32,601 nucleotides of DNA, from assembly GCA_958430865.1 (NCBI GenBank), contig CAUDNR010000389.1, forward strand, positions 1 to 32,601, written 5' to 3'. Shown here piece by piece: positions 1 to 9,216 of the stretch. A program made the translations under genes and the position numbers. Each line of letters begins with the position of its first letter. The stretch's first letter is position 1. This DNA comes from Entrophospora sp. SA101 (Eukaryota; Glomeromycota; Glomeromycetes; Entrophosporales; Entrophosporaceae). Under the pieces are notes generated by a model. That model searched no databases, had not been told where the DNA came from, and worked only from the letters and a program-made list of their open reading frames with translations.

Positions 1-288
1 TTGATTAGTTTCAACTGAAGATTCAGCATTACTATCACAAAATACTTCATTATTTAAATCCATGATTTCACATATATACAGAAATTGGTTCTGTATATTA
101 TTTAATACCTCTTTATCTTCACCAGAAAAATCATTCACTGTATCATCATCATCATCATCATCATCACTATCATCAGAAATAAGTCCTGTATCATTTATTA
201 ATTTTTTAAGCTCTTCTGATAATTTCTGCCCATAATATTGAATTTCTTTTTTAGTTTGTGCAAGGTAATAACTATAGATTTTTGACAT
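1..288 (-). CDS. 5' part of an unknown acidic protein, running off the left edge
   Basis: An open frame of 96 codons starts at an ATG (288-286) on the minus strand and leaves the window without a stop. The protein begins MSKIYSYYLAQTKKEIQYYG, has a charged helical stretch, and then a run of about nine acidic residues (S-D-D-S followed by repeated Asp) coded by a GAT/GAC microsatellite at about 141-168. I see no recognised domain in this part. An in-frame TAA lies about ten codons upstream, so the ATG at 288 is the natural start of this exon. The gene lies next to the TTTCGTCA motif cluster at 450-616, which would be its upstream region. It may be the N-terminus of a transposon-encoded or lineage-specific protein, but nothing visible settles this. 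Confidence 0.5.
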   Translation of the reverse strand, partial: MSKIYSYYLAQTKKEIQYYGQKLSEELKKLINDTGLISDDSDDDDDDDDTVNDFSGEDKEVLNNIQNQFLYICEIMDLNNEVFCDSNAESSVETNQ

Positions 289-449
289 ATCTTCTACTTT
301 TCTAAATTCAAATTATGCCTTCTTGTATTATATAACCAACCTAAATTTGAAAATTTTCGCTCGCAGCCAGCACTATGTGGAACAACAGAAAAAAGTTTTA
401 TTGCAAGTTCTTATAATTATTATAATTTTTAGAATTGTTTATAATATCT

Positions 450-616
450 CCTTTTCGTCACATTTCCCCTTTTCGTCACATTTTCCTCTTTTCGTCGCAT
501 TTTCCTCTTTTCGTCACATTTCGTCAATTTACCACATTTTATCATTTCGCCAAATGTGACGAAATTAACAATGATTTGACGAAATAATTTCCCGCCTACA
601 AAAACATTTCGTCAGG
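450..616. repeat. Cluster of TTTCGTCA / TGACGAAA motifs in both orientations
   Basis: About four imperfect 18-20-bp units of the form CTTTTCGTCACATTTCC run head to tail from 450 to about 530. The inverse form (AATGTGACGAAAT at about 553, TTGACGAAAT at about 575) and a further TTTCGTCA near 606 follow. The 8-mer TTTCGTCA or its complement appears about seven times in 170 bp. This layout suits subterminal transposase-binding repeats or a dense regulatory array upstream of the minus-strand gene at 1-288. The TGACG core resembles a bZIP half-site. Which of these it is cannot be told from the sequence. Confidence 0.6.
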
Positions 617-1911
617 TATCATTAATTCGTTATATATTGAATAATTAGTAATGATTTATTAGTGAAAATCGATCTTATTCAAGAAAACAGATCGATCATA
701 AAGATACATTACAAAATAAGTATAAAATTAGTTAATACAATAACATGAAATCGAAATCGAAATATCGAAATTAAAAGTTTATCTTTTAAAAAATAGTATG
801 GTTTTTTCCTAACAAGGCAAATAAAGAAGTATTTTAATAATTTTTTTAAAAAAGACAAATGTTGTTATACAACTTCTGGTGGTCTTCCAGATTTACAATT
901 TCGCCAAGAATACAAGTTTCGATTGAATAACAAAATAATAAATACAAATACTGTATAAAAATAAGCATCTTTTCAAATTTAACTAATTTAATTGTAATTT
1001 TTTAATGAAAAAAAAAAGCACCTCACACGAACCAAACTGCTGACAATACTTTCGAACCTTTAAAATATTTTTTTTACCTTGAATAATGACAAGTGAAAAC
1101 CTGTGATCGTTTCGTAAAATTGTTTGTTTTTCTTCTACTTATAAAGGGAATTAGAATTCAAGCCTCATGATTAAATATAGTTAATAACACCTTCAAATTC
1201 ACCAACTTCTTTCGGACCAACTTTACAATCCACTAAATAAATTAAAAATTAATAAAAGTTTTTATTTATTTAGTGAATTTATAATACATTCACAAATCTC
1301 CAGTTTAATTAATAAAAGAAGCAAAATGAACGTTGATGAACGTTGTCACTATACGTTAAGTCTGACCACCTAACCGGAAGCTTTCACAAACCGTAGTCAC
1401 GATGTGCTTTCATGTATCCTATTGTCTCAGGCTCTGACACCTGATCGGCCAGCTTTTCGGGCGGAGAAAGAACGTTCACAGCAGATCGTCCATCATAACA
1501 TTGTATCTGGTTACCTACTGGCAACTTTCACAGGCTGTGGCAATGACATGCTTTCAATTTCTCCATTTTTAATCCTGATGCATAGCAACTCAACAACTAC
1601 TTAGTGAGTAAAAAAATATTCACCTGTCCTACAAAGGTCTACTAATTCATCTCTAAATAAATTTTTGGTTTGTGATTCAATATTTTTTTTCCTTTAACAA
1701 TAGACATTATGATAAACCTGCAATAAAAAATGCATGTTTTCTAAATTTTTTTTGTAGATTATCTATAATCATAAACTTTAAATATAAATGGTATTAATTA
1801 CAATAAAAAGAGGTATTCATGGATGTTTTCACATAATTAACAATTAAGAAAGAGAACGAAAGATATTAAATTATTAGATTTTGCGAAATTTTTTTTGGGA
1901 GATTGATTATG
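617..1911. other. Gene-free stretch with a small GC-rich patch
   Basis: I see no convincing gene. The stretch is AT-rich apart from 1340-1560, which is clearly less so. That patch holds two diverged copies of a unit of about 37 bp (1376-1412 and 1520-1556, both reading roughly GG..A.CTTTCACA...GTG/CTTTCA). A 12-bp inverted repeat (CACTAAATAAAT, 1231-1242 and 1264-1275) lies just upstream. A 66-codon open frame across the patch (1404-1604) has no recognisable content and I do not call it. Confidence 0.4.
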
Positions 1912-2217
1912 TTACAACAGGATAAGAATGATGGCATTCAAGTGAGGGTAATTTAAACATTTTCTACCACAATCATTACAATGTGGCAAAGTATTATCAT
2001 CAAGAGCTTTTTTACACTCAACACAAATATAAGCAATGTCATTGTAATCATTATTGCTTGTATTGTAAGTAGCAGTTAAACTCCTTTCTCTTTCAAAAGG
2101 TCAGAAATTACAATGCCATTTATCTCATCTCCTCACTTGTTAACTTGGTATTCTAATTTCATACTGTGAAATAGTAAATAAGAACCGATATAGAGGTCCC
2201 CATGTTGCCGATCCAAC
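1912..2217 (-). pseudogene. Relic zinc-ribbon frame readable with TGA = Trp (copy A)
   Basis: Read on the minus strand from 2217, the frame gives V-G-S-A-T-W-G-P-L, then one TAA, then RRWDKWHCNFWPFERER and, further on, YICVECKKALDDNTLPHCND followed by C-G-R. It ends at TAA 1914-1912. Two in-frame TGA codons fall where Trp is expected (R-W-D and N-F-W); two more Trp are TGG. The Cys pairs (C-x2-C ... H-C-x2-C) suggest a zinc ribbon. The last 17 codons lie outside the direct repeat, so this C-terminus differs from copy B. It is non-functional under the standard code. The family is not identified. Confidence 0.55.
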
Positions 2218-3764
2218 CAAACCAAATTACTGTAAAAGTCACGTGATAATGACATCATTTCTATTTTTATTTTAATATTATATATATTAAATTAATAAAT
2301 TATAATTAAAATTAAAGGTTTGAAGATGCAAATTCATTAATTAACAATGGAAAGGAACATGCACCTTTTGCTTTTTGAAAGAAAATATATATATGAGTAG
2401 ATTGCACACTTGTAGTAAAGAAAATATTATATGTGAAAATTGTTTTAAATCACAAATTCAATGAAGAATTTTGGCTGGAGTAAATTCAACAAAACAATAC
2501 ATGCATCTAAAGAAATATAGAAAACAAAGATTAATTATAAAAAAGCAAAATAAATTAATTACCAATTTAAAAGAACTCATAATTAAAAATTAAAAATGAA
2601 AAAGAATTTTCTAATGAAATAGCAAGTATTGCTCATATTGTTTCTGAAAAAGTAAATAATAAAATATATATTTCAAATTTGCACCTTATATTTCAAAAAT
2701 TAATTTGTATTCAAACAAAATCAAAAGAAACTAAATCACCCTATGTAAGTTTTATTAAAATTAAAATAATATTTTTTTAAGATGGGCAATATCTGTTTAT
2801 ATGCAACTAATTTAAATGGTTCTTCAACCCAAAAACTTGATCCCAATATTTTTTCATATATACACAGTAGTTTATTAAATAATTTAATCTTTTATTACAA
2901 TCTTTGACATTTCAAGTCAAATACTTAATATACAAATATGAAATAACAGAAATTTATCTATGAGCAAATTATTTCTATCTATATGAGAAATAGACAAAAC
3001 TTGAAGATTCAATGAGCTTATTCCAGAAAAAAGAACCTCAAGTCTTTGTGAAAATCTCAAAGCCATGAAAAAAGACACCAATAAAATTGAAAATAATTTA
3101 ACATCAATAAAAAATCCAATATTCCAAAGGAATCTATTATACTTGGATTAAATCAGCTTCAAATATGGGTACATCTGGAGAATTCCAAGAAATAATTTTT
3201 TAGTGAGTGGACATTTAAAGATAATTCAGAAAATAAATGAAAAAAAACCTTAGTACCTTTAATTTAAAAAGAGGTACCTTTTTCTGTGGAAGCTTTAGCA
3301 AAGGAACAAATTTTTTATAAAGTAGATTTGAAGTTAATTTCAATTTATTAATTTATATATATAATAAAAAAAAATAAAAAAATAAATAACGTAACTAATT
3401 GTTGCTCAATTCAATTCAAAACACTTCATATGCATAGAGTTAGTATGAAAGACCTTGACTTTCAAAATAAGTGTATAAGTTTTTTTTGTGAAAAAAATGA
3501 TTTTTTATATATTAAAAAATATTCATGTTAAGTTTCAGAACTGGTGATCTCATTTACAATTGTGTTGATTAACTAACCCCTAGATTGTATTGTATATATA
3601 TACATTGTCATGTTGCATAACTATTTTTAGATTTTTAAAACTAACACAAAACAATTAACTCAAAATTTACTTGGGAGATTGTTGCTGAAAATAACGAGGG
3701 CACAACTATGCTGAAGTTTGAGGACTTCCCTTGGCATGTTTACCAAGGAAATGCCATAGCTTCA
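1962..3764. repeat. 1,803-bp direct repeat, copy A
   Basis: This block recurs at 7264-9066 with a constant offset of 5302 from end to end. There is therefore no net indel, and every segment I compared by eye was identical. It begins TTCTACCACAATC and ends CCATAGCTTCA. There are no terminal inverted repeats and no target-site duplication: the flanks differ at both ends of both copies. It contains the 5' part of a broken Cys-rich frame (minus), a second broken Cys-containing frame (plus, 2393-2780) and further AT-rich relic sequence. Near identity over 1.8 kb of mostly noncoding DNA implies a very recent duplication, a very recent transposition, or an assembly artefact. Confidence 0.9.
2393..2780 (+). 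pseudogene. Broken Cys-containing coiled-coil frame in repeat copy A
   Basis: A frame from ATG 2393 reads MSRLHTCSKENIICENCFKS, then Q-I-Q, a TGA, and a Lys-rich helical stretch to TAA at 2591. A +1 shift continues as K-N-E-K-E-F-S-N-E-I-A-S-I-A-H-I-V-S-E-K to TAA 2780. The Cys spacing and the basic coiled-coil recall N-terminal regions of some eukaryotic DNA transposases. That is inference only. The single TGA could be a Trp codon or a CGA-to-TGA change. The same frame recurs at 7695-8082. Confidence 0.4.
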
Positions 3765-4560
3765 AAATTAGCTAATCAGACAAACTTCTGCCTATGACTT
3801 GCCATTACATCAATACACTCTGCAGTTACACCACATGAAAATAGGTAAAGACCAATTTCTAATTGAAGAGAATTATTGAATTTATTTCTTAGACCAGTCA
3901 ACAAATAACAGAACCCAACAAGTGACCTTTTTGCATTTCTATATTATATGCAGATCTATTAATTGGTAAAAAAATATAGACTAATTCATCAAAAAAACCT
4001 TTTAATTTTGGTTCATGTTGTTCAATCATATCCATATCTAAATTTAATTGTCTTTGTCTTTTATATAAGATTTGTGACAGCAATTTAATTCTTTCACCAA
4101 ATTCATTGAAGTGTTTTTTTCATATTCATTTAATTTTTTTTGCATTCCTTTTATTTTATTTAATAAGATATCAAAATTTTCTTTTGATAAAGACTTTTTC
4201 CATCCTCATGGTAATTGATATTTATATCTGACCAATAATCTAAATTTACATCAATATCATCAGTTGAATTTTCCAAAATATGAGATAATACAACTTCCAT
4301 GTAATCACTTTCAACAATATGAATTTCTCCAAATTCTCCTGATCTTTGCTTTTTAACAGCATTTTTTCCACCTCTATCTGGTACCACAATTGATAAATAA
4401 TGTAAATGACAAAGTTGATCATCAACTTGAAGATAATTATAAGTTTCATATGTTTTATTTATTATAGAACTGCATTTACAGCTTCAGTGAATTTTCTAAA
4501 TGGAACATGAGATTCACAACCTTCAAGAACACATGGGCCATGATTTTTAGGTTTTGGCAT
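3765..4560 (-). pseudogene. Decayed transposase-like gene with a C2CH zinc finger
   Basis: From ATG 4560 on the minus strand the frame reads MPKPKNHGPCVLEGCESHVP and stops after 32 codons. A frameshift restores reading through L-C-H-L-H-Y, then V-V-P-D-R-G-G-K-N. Another frame continues through M-Q-K-G-H-L-L-G and C-G-V-T-A-E-C-I-D-V-M-A-S near 3790. The C-x4-C ... C-x2-H spacing fits a C2CH (THAP-like) finger. The order of blocks fits a multicopy transposase family that I recall from Rhizophagus genomes; this is from memory. At least two frameshifts are needed. Similarity fades at 3765, exactly where direct-repeat copy A begins, so the repeat probably truncates the gene. Confidence 0.55.
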
Positions 4561-4564
4561 TTTA

Positions 4565-5300
4565 AATTATTTTAAATATTTGGTTTATGGTTGTTATAAC
4601 TTTTTTTTTTTCAATTTAATTTTATAAATTTACTTGTCTTTTTATATATGATTTTTTTATTTTGTGGTGTTAAAAAACCATTATTTTGTTAGAAATGCAA
4701 ATAAAAAAATTCACCTCATTAAAAAAAGGGAAAACCATTGCCTTGTTAAAAAGATTAATTAAAGAAACCACTTTGTTAACACGAACAATGAAAAATTATT
4801 ATATAAAATTAACCAATAAAAATTAATTTTATAAGTGATGTTTTGAAGGGTGATCGTCAAAAATATCACAAAATTTAGCCAATGAAATCAAATGTCCACT
4901 ATGCTCTCTCAAGCAAGACTCCGGATTATTAATATAGGATTATTTAATTACCCAGTTGATTAATTAATTAATTCCGCTTGGTCAAAAAGTGATTTATAAT
5001 AATTTACTTGATCTTGTTTTAACATTTGTGCAAAACATTTAAACAATTGTAATTGATTGAGTTTTACCTAATTTTCCGCCTCATATTTGTTAAATTAGTC
5101 ATTTCTTTAGATGCTGGATTTTTTTGCTTGGAAACCATTTTTTCTTCTCCTGATTTTTCAACATATGCTTTACAAAAGGTTTTTTATTTGCTTTGGTTTA
5201 ATTTAATATTGGTTCTAATAATATGTTGATGGTAAAGGCATTTTCATACATTAACTTGTGGTTTATATTACTAGTACCGGATGTTCAGGATATTTAAGTA
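4565..5300. other. Gene-free AT-rich stretch
   Basis: No gene is visible. It contains the motif AATTTAGCCAAT at 4872-4883 and, at 4895-4905, TCCACTATGCT, which is the complement of the terminal motif of the small inverted-repeat element at 29411-29562. This may be half of a related element. TTAATTAATTAATT runs occur near 4960. Confidence 0.35.
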
Positions 5301-5317
5301 AATATCCGCCTGACAAA

Positions 5318-5380
5318 TTGTTACACGGACATTTTTTACAGTGTTCCTTTGACATTGTCCAGGACATGTCCGTATAACAA
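5318..5380. repeat. 15-bp inverted repeat (hairpin)
   Basis: TTGTTACACGGACAT (5318-5332) is matched by ATGTCCGTATAACAA (5366-5380), with one mismatch in 15 and a 33-bp loop. A further palindrome (GATATTTAAGTAAATATC, starting at about 5289) lies to the left. A short tandem tract based on TATTAATATTAG follows at 5381-5410. The patch stands out in base composition from its surroundings and looks like the end, or the whole, of a small mobile element. Confidence 0.6.
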
Positions 5381-5410
5381 TATTAATATTAGTATTAATA
5401 TTAGTATTAG

Positions 5411-6372
5411 GCGGCATGTCCCTTGTACAACGCTATTTTAGATGATCTGCACTATAAGTAAAAATGCAAAATTCAAACCCTCATAACTTTTGAAGGATTT
5501 ATAAGCTTCGAAATTAAAGATACACGTTATTAAGTTATTGTTAAATGAAATATGGATCCCTTTTTTGTTTTTAGTAATAATTAGGGTTTTGCTCTTGGTT
5601 TTTGCCTTAGCTAATATGAAAGTAAAAAAGGCTCTTTATATTTTTATTTGAAGATAGTGTATCTTTGATTTGAAAACGAAACTACAAATATATATGTTGT
5701 GCATGAAAATAAAATTTAATTATTCATGATTATTTGATATACTTGAATAAATATATATATATATATTGCGTTGATAGAAATATCAACTGAATTAATTATT
5801 AATGAAGTTGATGTAAATTAGTTAATAAATGAATGAATATTAAATATGGCAATTAAAATATAAAATAACAAAAAGATTTAACTTACACAGTGATTTGTTT
5901 AATATCAAGATTAACAACAGCACCAAAATCAGATCGTTATCCTGCTTTCTGATTGATGAAATAGTTAAGCTTTGCCCGTAAAATTTTGATTGGTTAAGTG
6001 TGGGGAATAATTTATTAATTTATAATATAATTAAAAAAACAGGTTTTTCTTCGAAGCCAGTTTTTTGAACTTAACAATCAATTAATGCATCTCAAAAGCT
6101 TTCCTTTTTTTTTTCGATTATATTGATAGTGACGGCTTTTCCTAATAAAAAATATTATATATTATTGAATAAAAAAATTGGGAGTAAAAGCGTCGCGTAA
6201 ATTAGCAAATTTGGCTTTGTCGTAAAAATTTTTTTCAAAACTTTCATTGTTAGAAGGTTAGGAGATAGATAATGATCTAAACCTCAAATTTTGGGGTGGT
6301 TTGGATGCAAATTTCTAATTAGCTAGTTTGAATTTCACGTGCGTTAATTTCAAATTGACAATCACGCACAGC
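5411..6372. other. Gene-free AT-rich stretch
   Basis: No open frame or known motif can be supported. It includes an (AT)n tract near 5752-5768. Confidence 0.35.
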
Positions 6373-6511
6373 CAGTGTCTGAAATTGAGTGCGGGGTTTG
6401 TGTTACATATTGAATTTAGCCAATCAAATTTGTCCTTCTGGTAGAAAATTTAACGTTGATTGGCTAAATTCAATATGTGACACAAACCCCCGTACTCAAT
6501 TTCAGACACTG
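6373..6511. mobile_element. Foldback/MITE-like element with arms of about 55 bp
   Basis: The left arm 6373-6427 begins CAGTGTCTGAAATTGAG. The right arm 6456-6511 is its inverse complement, with about two substitutions and one single-base indel. Only about 28 bp separate the arms. The CAGTG terminus resembles ends of Tc1/mariner-type elements, and a Tc1-type transposase fragment lies 110 bp downstream, but I see no TA duplication at the edges. Each arm carries AATTTAGCCAAT (6413-6424 and inverse 6459-6470), a motif also found at 4872 and 29581. Confidence 0.75.
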
Positions 6512-6622
6512 GGTGGTTAGACGTGACACTATAGCATTCAAAATTTTCCAGTTTTTTTTGTCCCACACTGTAAATAAAGAAAATAACAAAAAAAATTAAT
6601 TTTATTAATTTTCTAGTTTAAA

Positions 6623-6900
6623 ATGTGTAGAAAGGAGCTGTCAGTTGCTCAATGTGAGCAAATTATTGGTGCATATATTAGTGGCATTAAACAAAAAGTT
6701 ATTTCTGCTCAGTTCAATATTCCTACCAGTACAATAAATGATACTATCAAACAGTATAAAGAAACAGGTTCTGCAACACCTGAAAAAATGTCCTGGTCAT
6801 TCAAAACTGCTCACTCAATGTGATACACACATTTTACAACATATTGTCCATGATGCCTCTTGGTGATATAACAAATAAATTTAATTCTCATCTTAACTAA
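6623..6900 (+). pseudogene. Truncated Tc1/mariner transposase, N-terminal DNA-binding part
   Basis: The frame from ATG 6623 encodes 66 residues. It includes a helix-turn-helix of the Tc1 type: S-V-A-Q-C-E-Q-I-I-G-A-Y then F-N-I-P-T-S-T-I-N-D-T-I-K-Q-Y followed by K-E-T-G. A frameshift near 6790 lets the next part continue as P-G-H-S-K-L-L-T-Q-C-D-T-H-I-L, the linker that usually follows in Tc1 (G-R-P-K-L-T-x-R-D). The frame then decays. The DDE catalytic domain is absent, so this is a dead fragment. Confidence 0.65.
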
Positions 6901-6939
6901 GGTTTCTTGCCAAAACTGCTTCTATTAGTAGCCGAAATT

Positions 6940-7121
6940 GCCCAAATATTTTGGGCAAAAATTATTTTTTTATAAGCCCAAACTACTTTTTGTTATTAGC
7001 CAAAATTGGGCGAAATTATTTTAAAGTTGTTTAAGTTAAAACAAGTTGATTCATATAGTTTTTTAATGTTCATGCTTATAGAAAATGTTGAGAAGCCCAA
7101 ATTGCCCAAACTAGTTTGGGC
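6940..7121. repeat. Cluster of GCCCAAA / TTTGGGC palindromes
   Basis: A perfect 18-nt palindrome GCCCAAACTAGTTTGGGC lies at 7104-7121. GCCCAAA-TAT-TTTGGGC lies at 6940-6956, and more single GCCCAAA or TTGGGC copies lie between them. They follow directly on the Tc1 fragment. No role can be assigned. Confidence 0.5.
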
Positions 7122-7153
7122 TTTGAGAAAACAGCTTGGACCAGAAACCTTAA

Positions 7154-7519
7154 TTACAATCTGCCAACATAACTCTGTGCCATTATTTCTGTTATGGTTG
7201 GGGTTGTGACCAGTTCATCTTTCCTTAAATCACAAAAACAATCTATACTGTTTCTCATAATAATTCTACCACAATCATTACAATGTGGCAAAGTATTATC
7301 ATCAAGAGCTTTTTTACACTCAACACAAATATAAGCAATGTCATTGTAATCATTATTGCTTGTATTGTAAGTAGCAGTTAAACTCCTTTCTCTTTCAAAA
7401 GGTCAGAAATTACAATGCCATTTATCTCATCTCCTCACTTGTTAACTTGGTATTCTAATTTCATACTGTGAAATAGTAAATAAGAACCGATATAGAGGTC
7501 CCCATGTTGCCGATCCAAC
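7154..7519 (-). pseudogene. Relic zinc-ribbon frame readable with TGA = Trp (copy B, longest)
   Basis: This is the counterpart of the relic at 1912-2217. In this copy the frame passes the repeat boundary (7264) without a break and continues C-G-R-I-I-M-R-N-S-I-D-C-F-C-D-L-R-K-D-E-L to TAA 7156-7154. It therefore looks like the parental context, with copy A cut at that boundary. It holds two TGA codons at Trp-like positions (R-W-D and N-F-W), one TAA and no TAG. Cys motifs are C-x2-C, H-C-x2-C and C-x-C. Under the standard code it is dead; with UGA = Trp a block of about 90 codons is open after the TAA. No family is recognised. Confidence 0.6.
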
Positions 7520-9066
7520 CAAACCAAATTACTGTAAAAGTCACGTGATAATGACATCATTTCTATTTTTATTTTAATATTATATATATTAAATTAATAA
7601 ATTATAATTAAAATTAAAGGTTTGAAGATGCAAATTCATTAATTAACAATGGAAAGGAACATGCACCTTTTGCTTTTTGAAAGAAAATATATATATGAGT
7701 AGATTGCACACTTGTAGTAAAGAAAATATTATATGTGAAAATTGTTTTAAATCACAAATTCAATGAAGAATTTTGGCTGGAGTAAATTCAACAAAACAAT
7801 ACATGCATCTAAAGAAATATAGAAAACAAAGATTAATTATAAAAAAGCAAAATAAATTAATTACCAATTTAAAAGAACTCATAATTAAAAATTAAAAATG
7901 AAAAAGAATTTTCTAATGAAATAGCAAGTATTGCTCATATTGTTTCTGAAAAAGTAAATAATAAAATATATATTTCAAATTTGCACCTTATATTTCAAAA
8001 ATTAATTTGTATTCAAACAAAATCAAAAGAAACTAAATCACCCTATGTAAGTTTTATTAAAATTAAAATAATATTTTTTTAAGATGGGCAATATCTGTTT
8101 ATATGCAACTAATTTAAATGGTTCTTCAACCCAAAAACTTGATCCCAATATTTTTTCATATATACACAGTAGTTTATTAAATAATTTAATCTTTTATTAC
8201 AATCTTTGACATTTCAAGTCAAATACTTAATATACAAATATGAAATAACAGAAATTTATCTATGAGCAAATTATTTCTATCTATATGAGAAATAGACAAA
8301 ACTTGAAGATTCAATGAGCTTATTCCAGAAAAAAGAACCTCAAGTCTTTGTGAAAATCTCAAAGCCATGAAAAAAGACACCAATAAAATTGAAAATAATT
8401 TAACATCAATAAAAAATCCAATATTCCAAAGGAATCTATTATACTTGGATTAAATCAGCTTCAAATATGGGTACATCTGGAGAATTCCAAGAAATAATTT
8501 TTTAGTGAGTGGACATTTAAAGATAATTCAGAAAATAAATGAAAAAAAACCTTAGTACCTTTAATTTAAAAAGAGGTACCTTTTTCTGTGGAAGCTTTAG
8601 CAAAGGAACAAATTTTTTATAAAGTAGATTTGAAGTTAATTTCAATTTATTAATTTATATATATAATAAAAAAAAATAAAAAAATAAATAACGTAACTAA
8701 TTGTTGCTCAATTCAATTCAAAACACTTCATATGCATAGAGTTAGTATGAAAGACCTTGACTTTCAAAATAAGTGTATAAGTTTTTTTTGTGAAAAAAAT
8801 GATTTTTTATATATTAAAAAATATTCATGTTAAGTTTCAGAACTGGTGATCTCATTTACAATTGTGTTGATTAACTAACCCCTAGATTGTATTGTATATA
8901 TATACATTGTCATGTTGCATAACTATTTTTAGATTTTTAAAACTAACACAAAACAATTAACTCAAAATTTACTTGGGAGATTGTTGCTGAAAATAACGAG
9001 GGCACAACTATGCTGAAGTTTGAGGACTTCCCTTGGCATGTTTACCAAGGAAATGCCATAGCTTCA
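7264..9066. repeat. 1,803-bp direct repeat, copy B
   Basis: This is the second copy of the 1962-3764 block, in the same orientation. Its left flank continues a reading frame that crosses the boundary, so this copy may be the donor. Its right boundary (9066) falls exactly between the left arm and the core of the first hairpin in the triple repeat at 9057-9216. Confidence 0.9.
7695..8082 (+). pseudogene. Broken Cys-containing coiled-coil frame in repeat copy B
   Basis: This is the counterpart of the 2393-2780 frame, with the same internal TGA and +1 shift. Sharing the same lesions shows the frame was already broken when the block duplicated. Confidence 0.4.
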
Positions 9067-9216
9067 TGTCTGTCCCAGGCATTGGCGGTGAAGCTATGAG
9101 TTGTTTGGTGATTAACAACTGCTTGTGTCTGTTCCAGGCCTTGGCGGCGACAGTTGATCCAATGACTTTGCAGAAGTTATTCATGTCTGTTCCCAGCCTT
9201 GGCGGTGAGCTATGAG
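9057..9216. repeat. Three copies of a 22-nt core at 58-59-bp spacing, framed by inverted arms
   Basis: The cores lie at 9067-9088, 9126-9147 and 9184-9205 and share TGTCTGTYCC(A)GGCNTTGGCGG. The first is framed by a perfect 10-bp inverted repeat (CATAGCTTCA / TGAAGCTATG). The second has CAACTG / CAGTTG in its arms. The third has only weak arms. Each core can be read as S-V-P-G-(I/L)-G-G, so a decayed peptide repeat of about 20 residues is an alternative. The cores are GC-rich against an AT-rich background. Confidence 0.65.

Noticed and set aside
1404..1604. 66-codon frame in the GC-rich patch
   Set aside because: It spans diverged noncoding repeats and shows no domain or conserved pattern.
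1962..9066. Reading the two 1.8-kb copies as LTRs of one retroelement
   Set aside because: The 3.5 kb between them has no gag, reverse transcriptase or integrase, and the copies lack TG...CA ends and a target duplication.
9067..9205. CRISPR-like array (22-nt repeats with 36-37-nt spacers)
   Set aside because: There are only three units, the repeats differ from one another, the inverted arms lie in the spacers, there are no cas genes, and the context is fungal.
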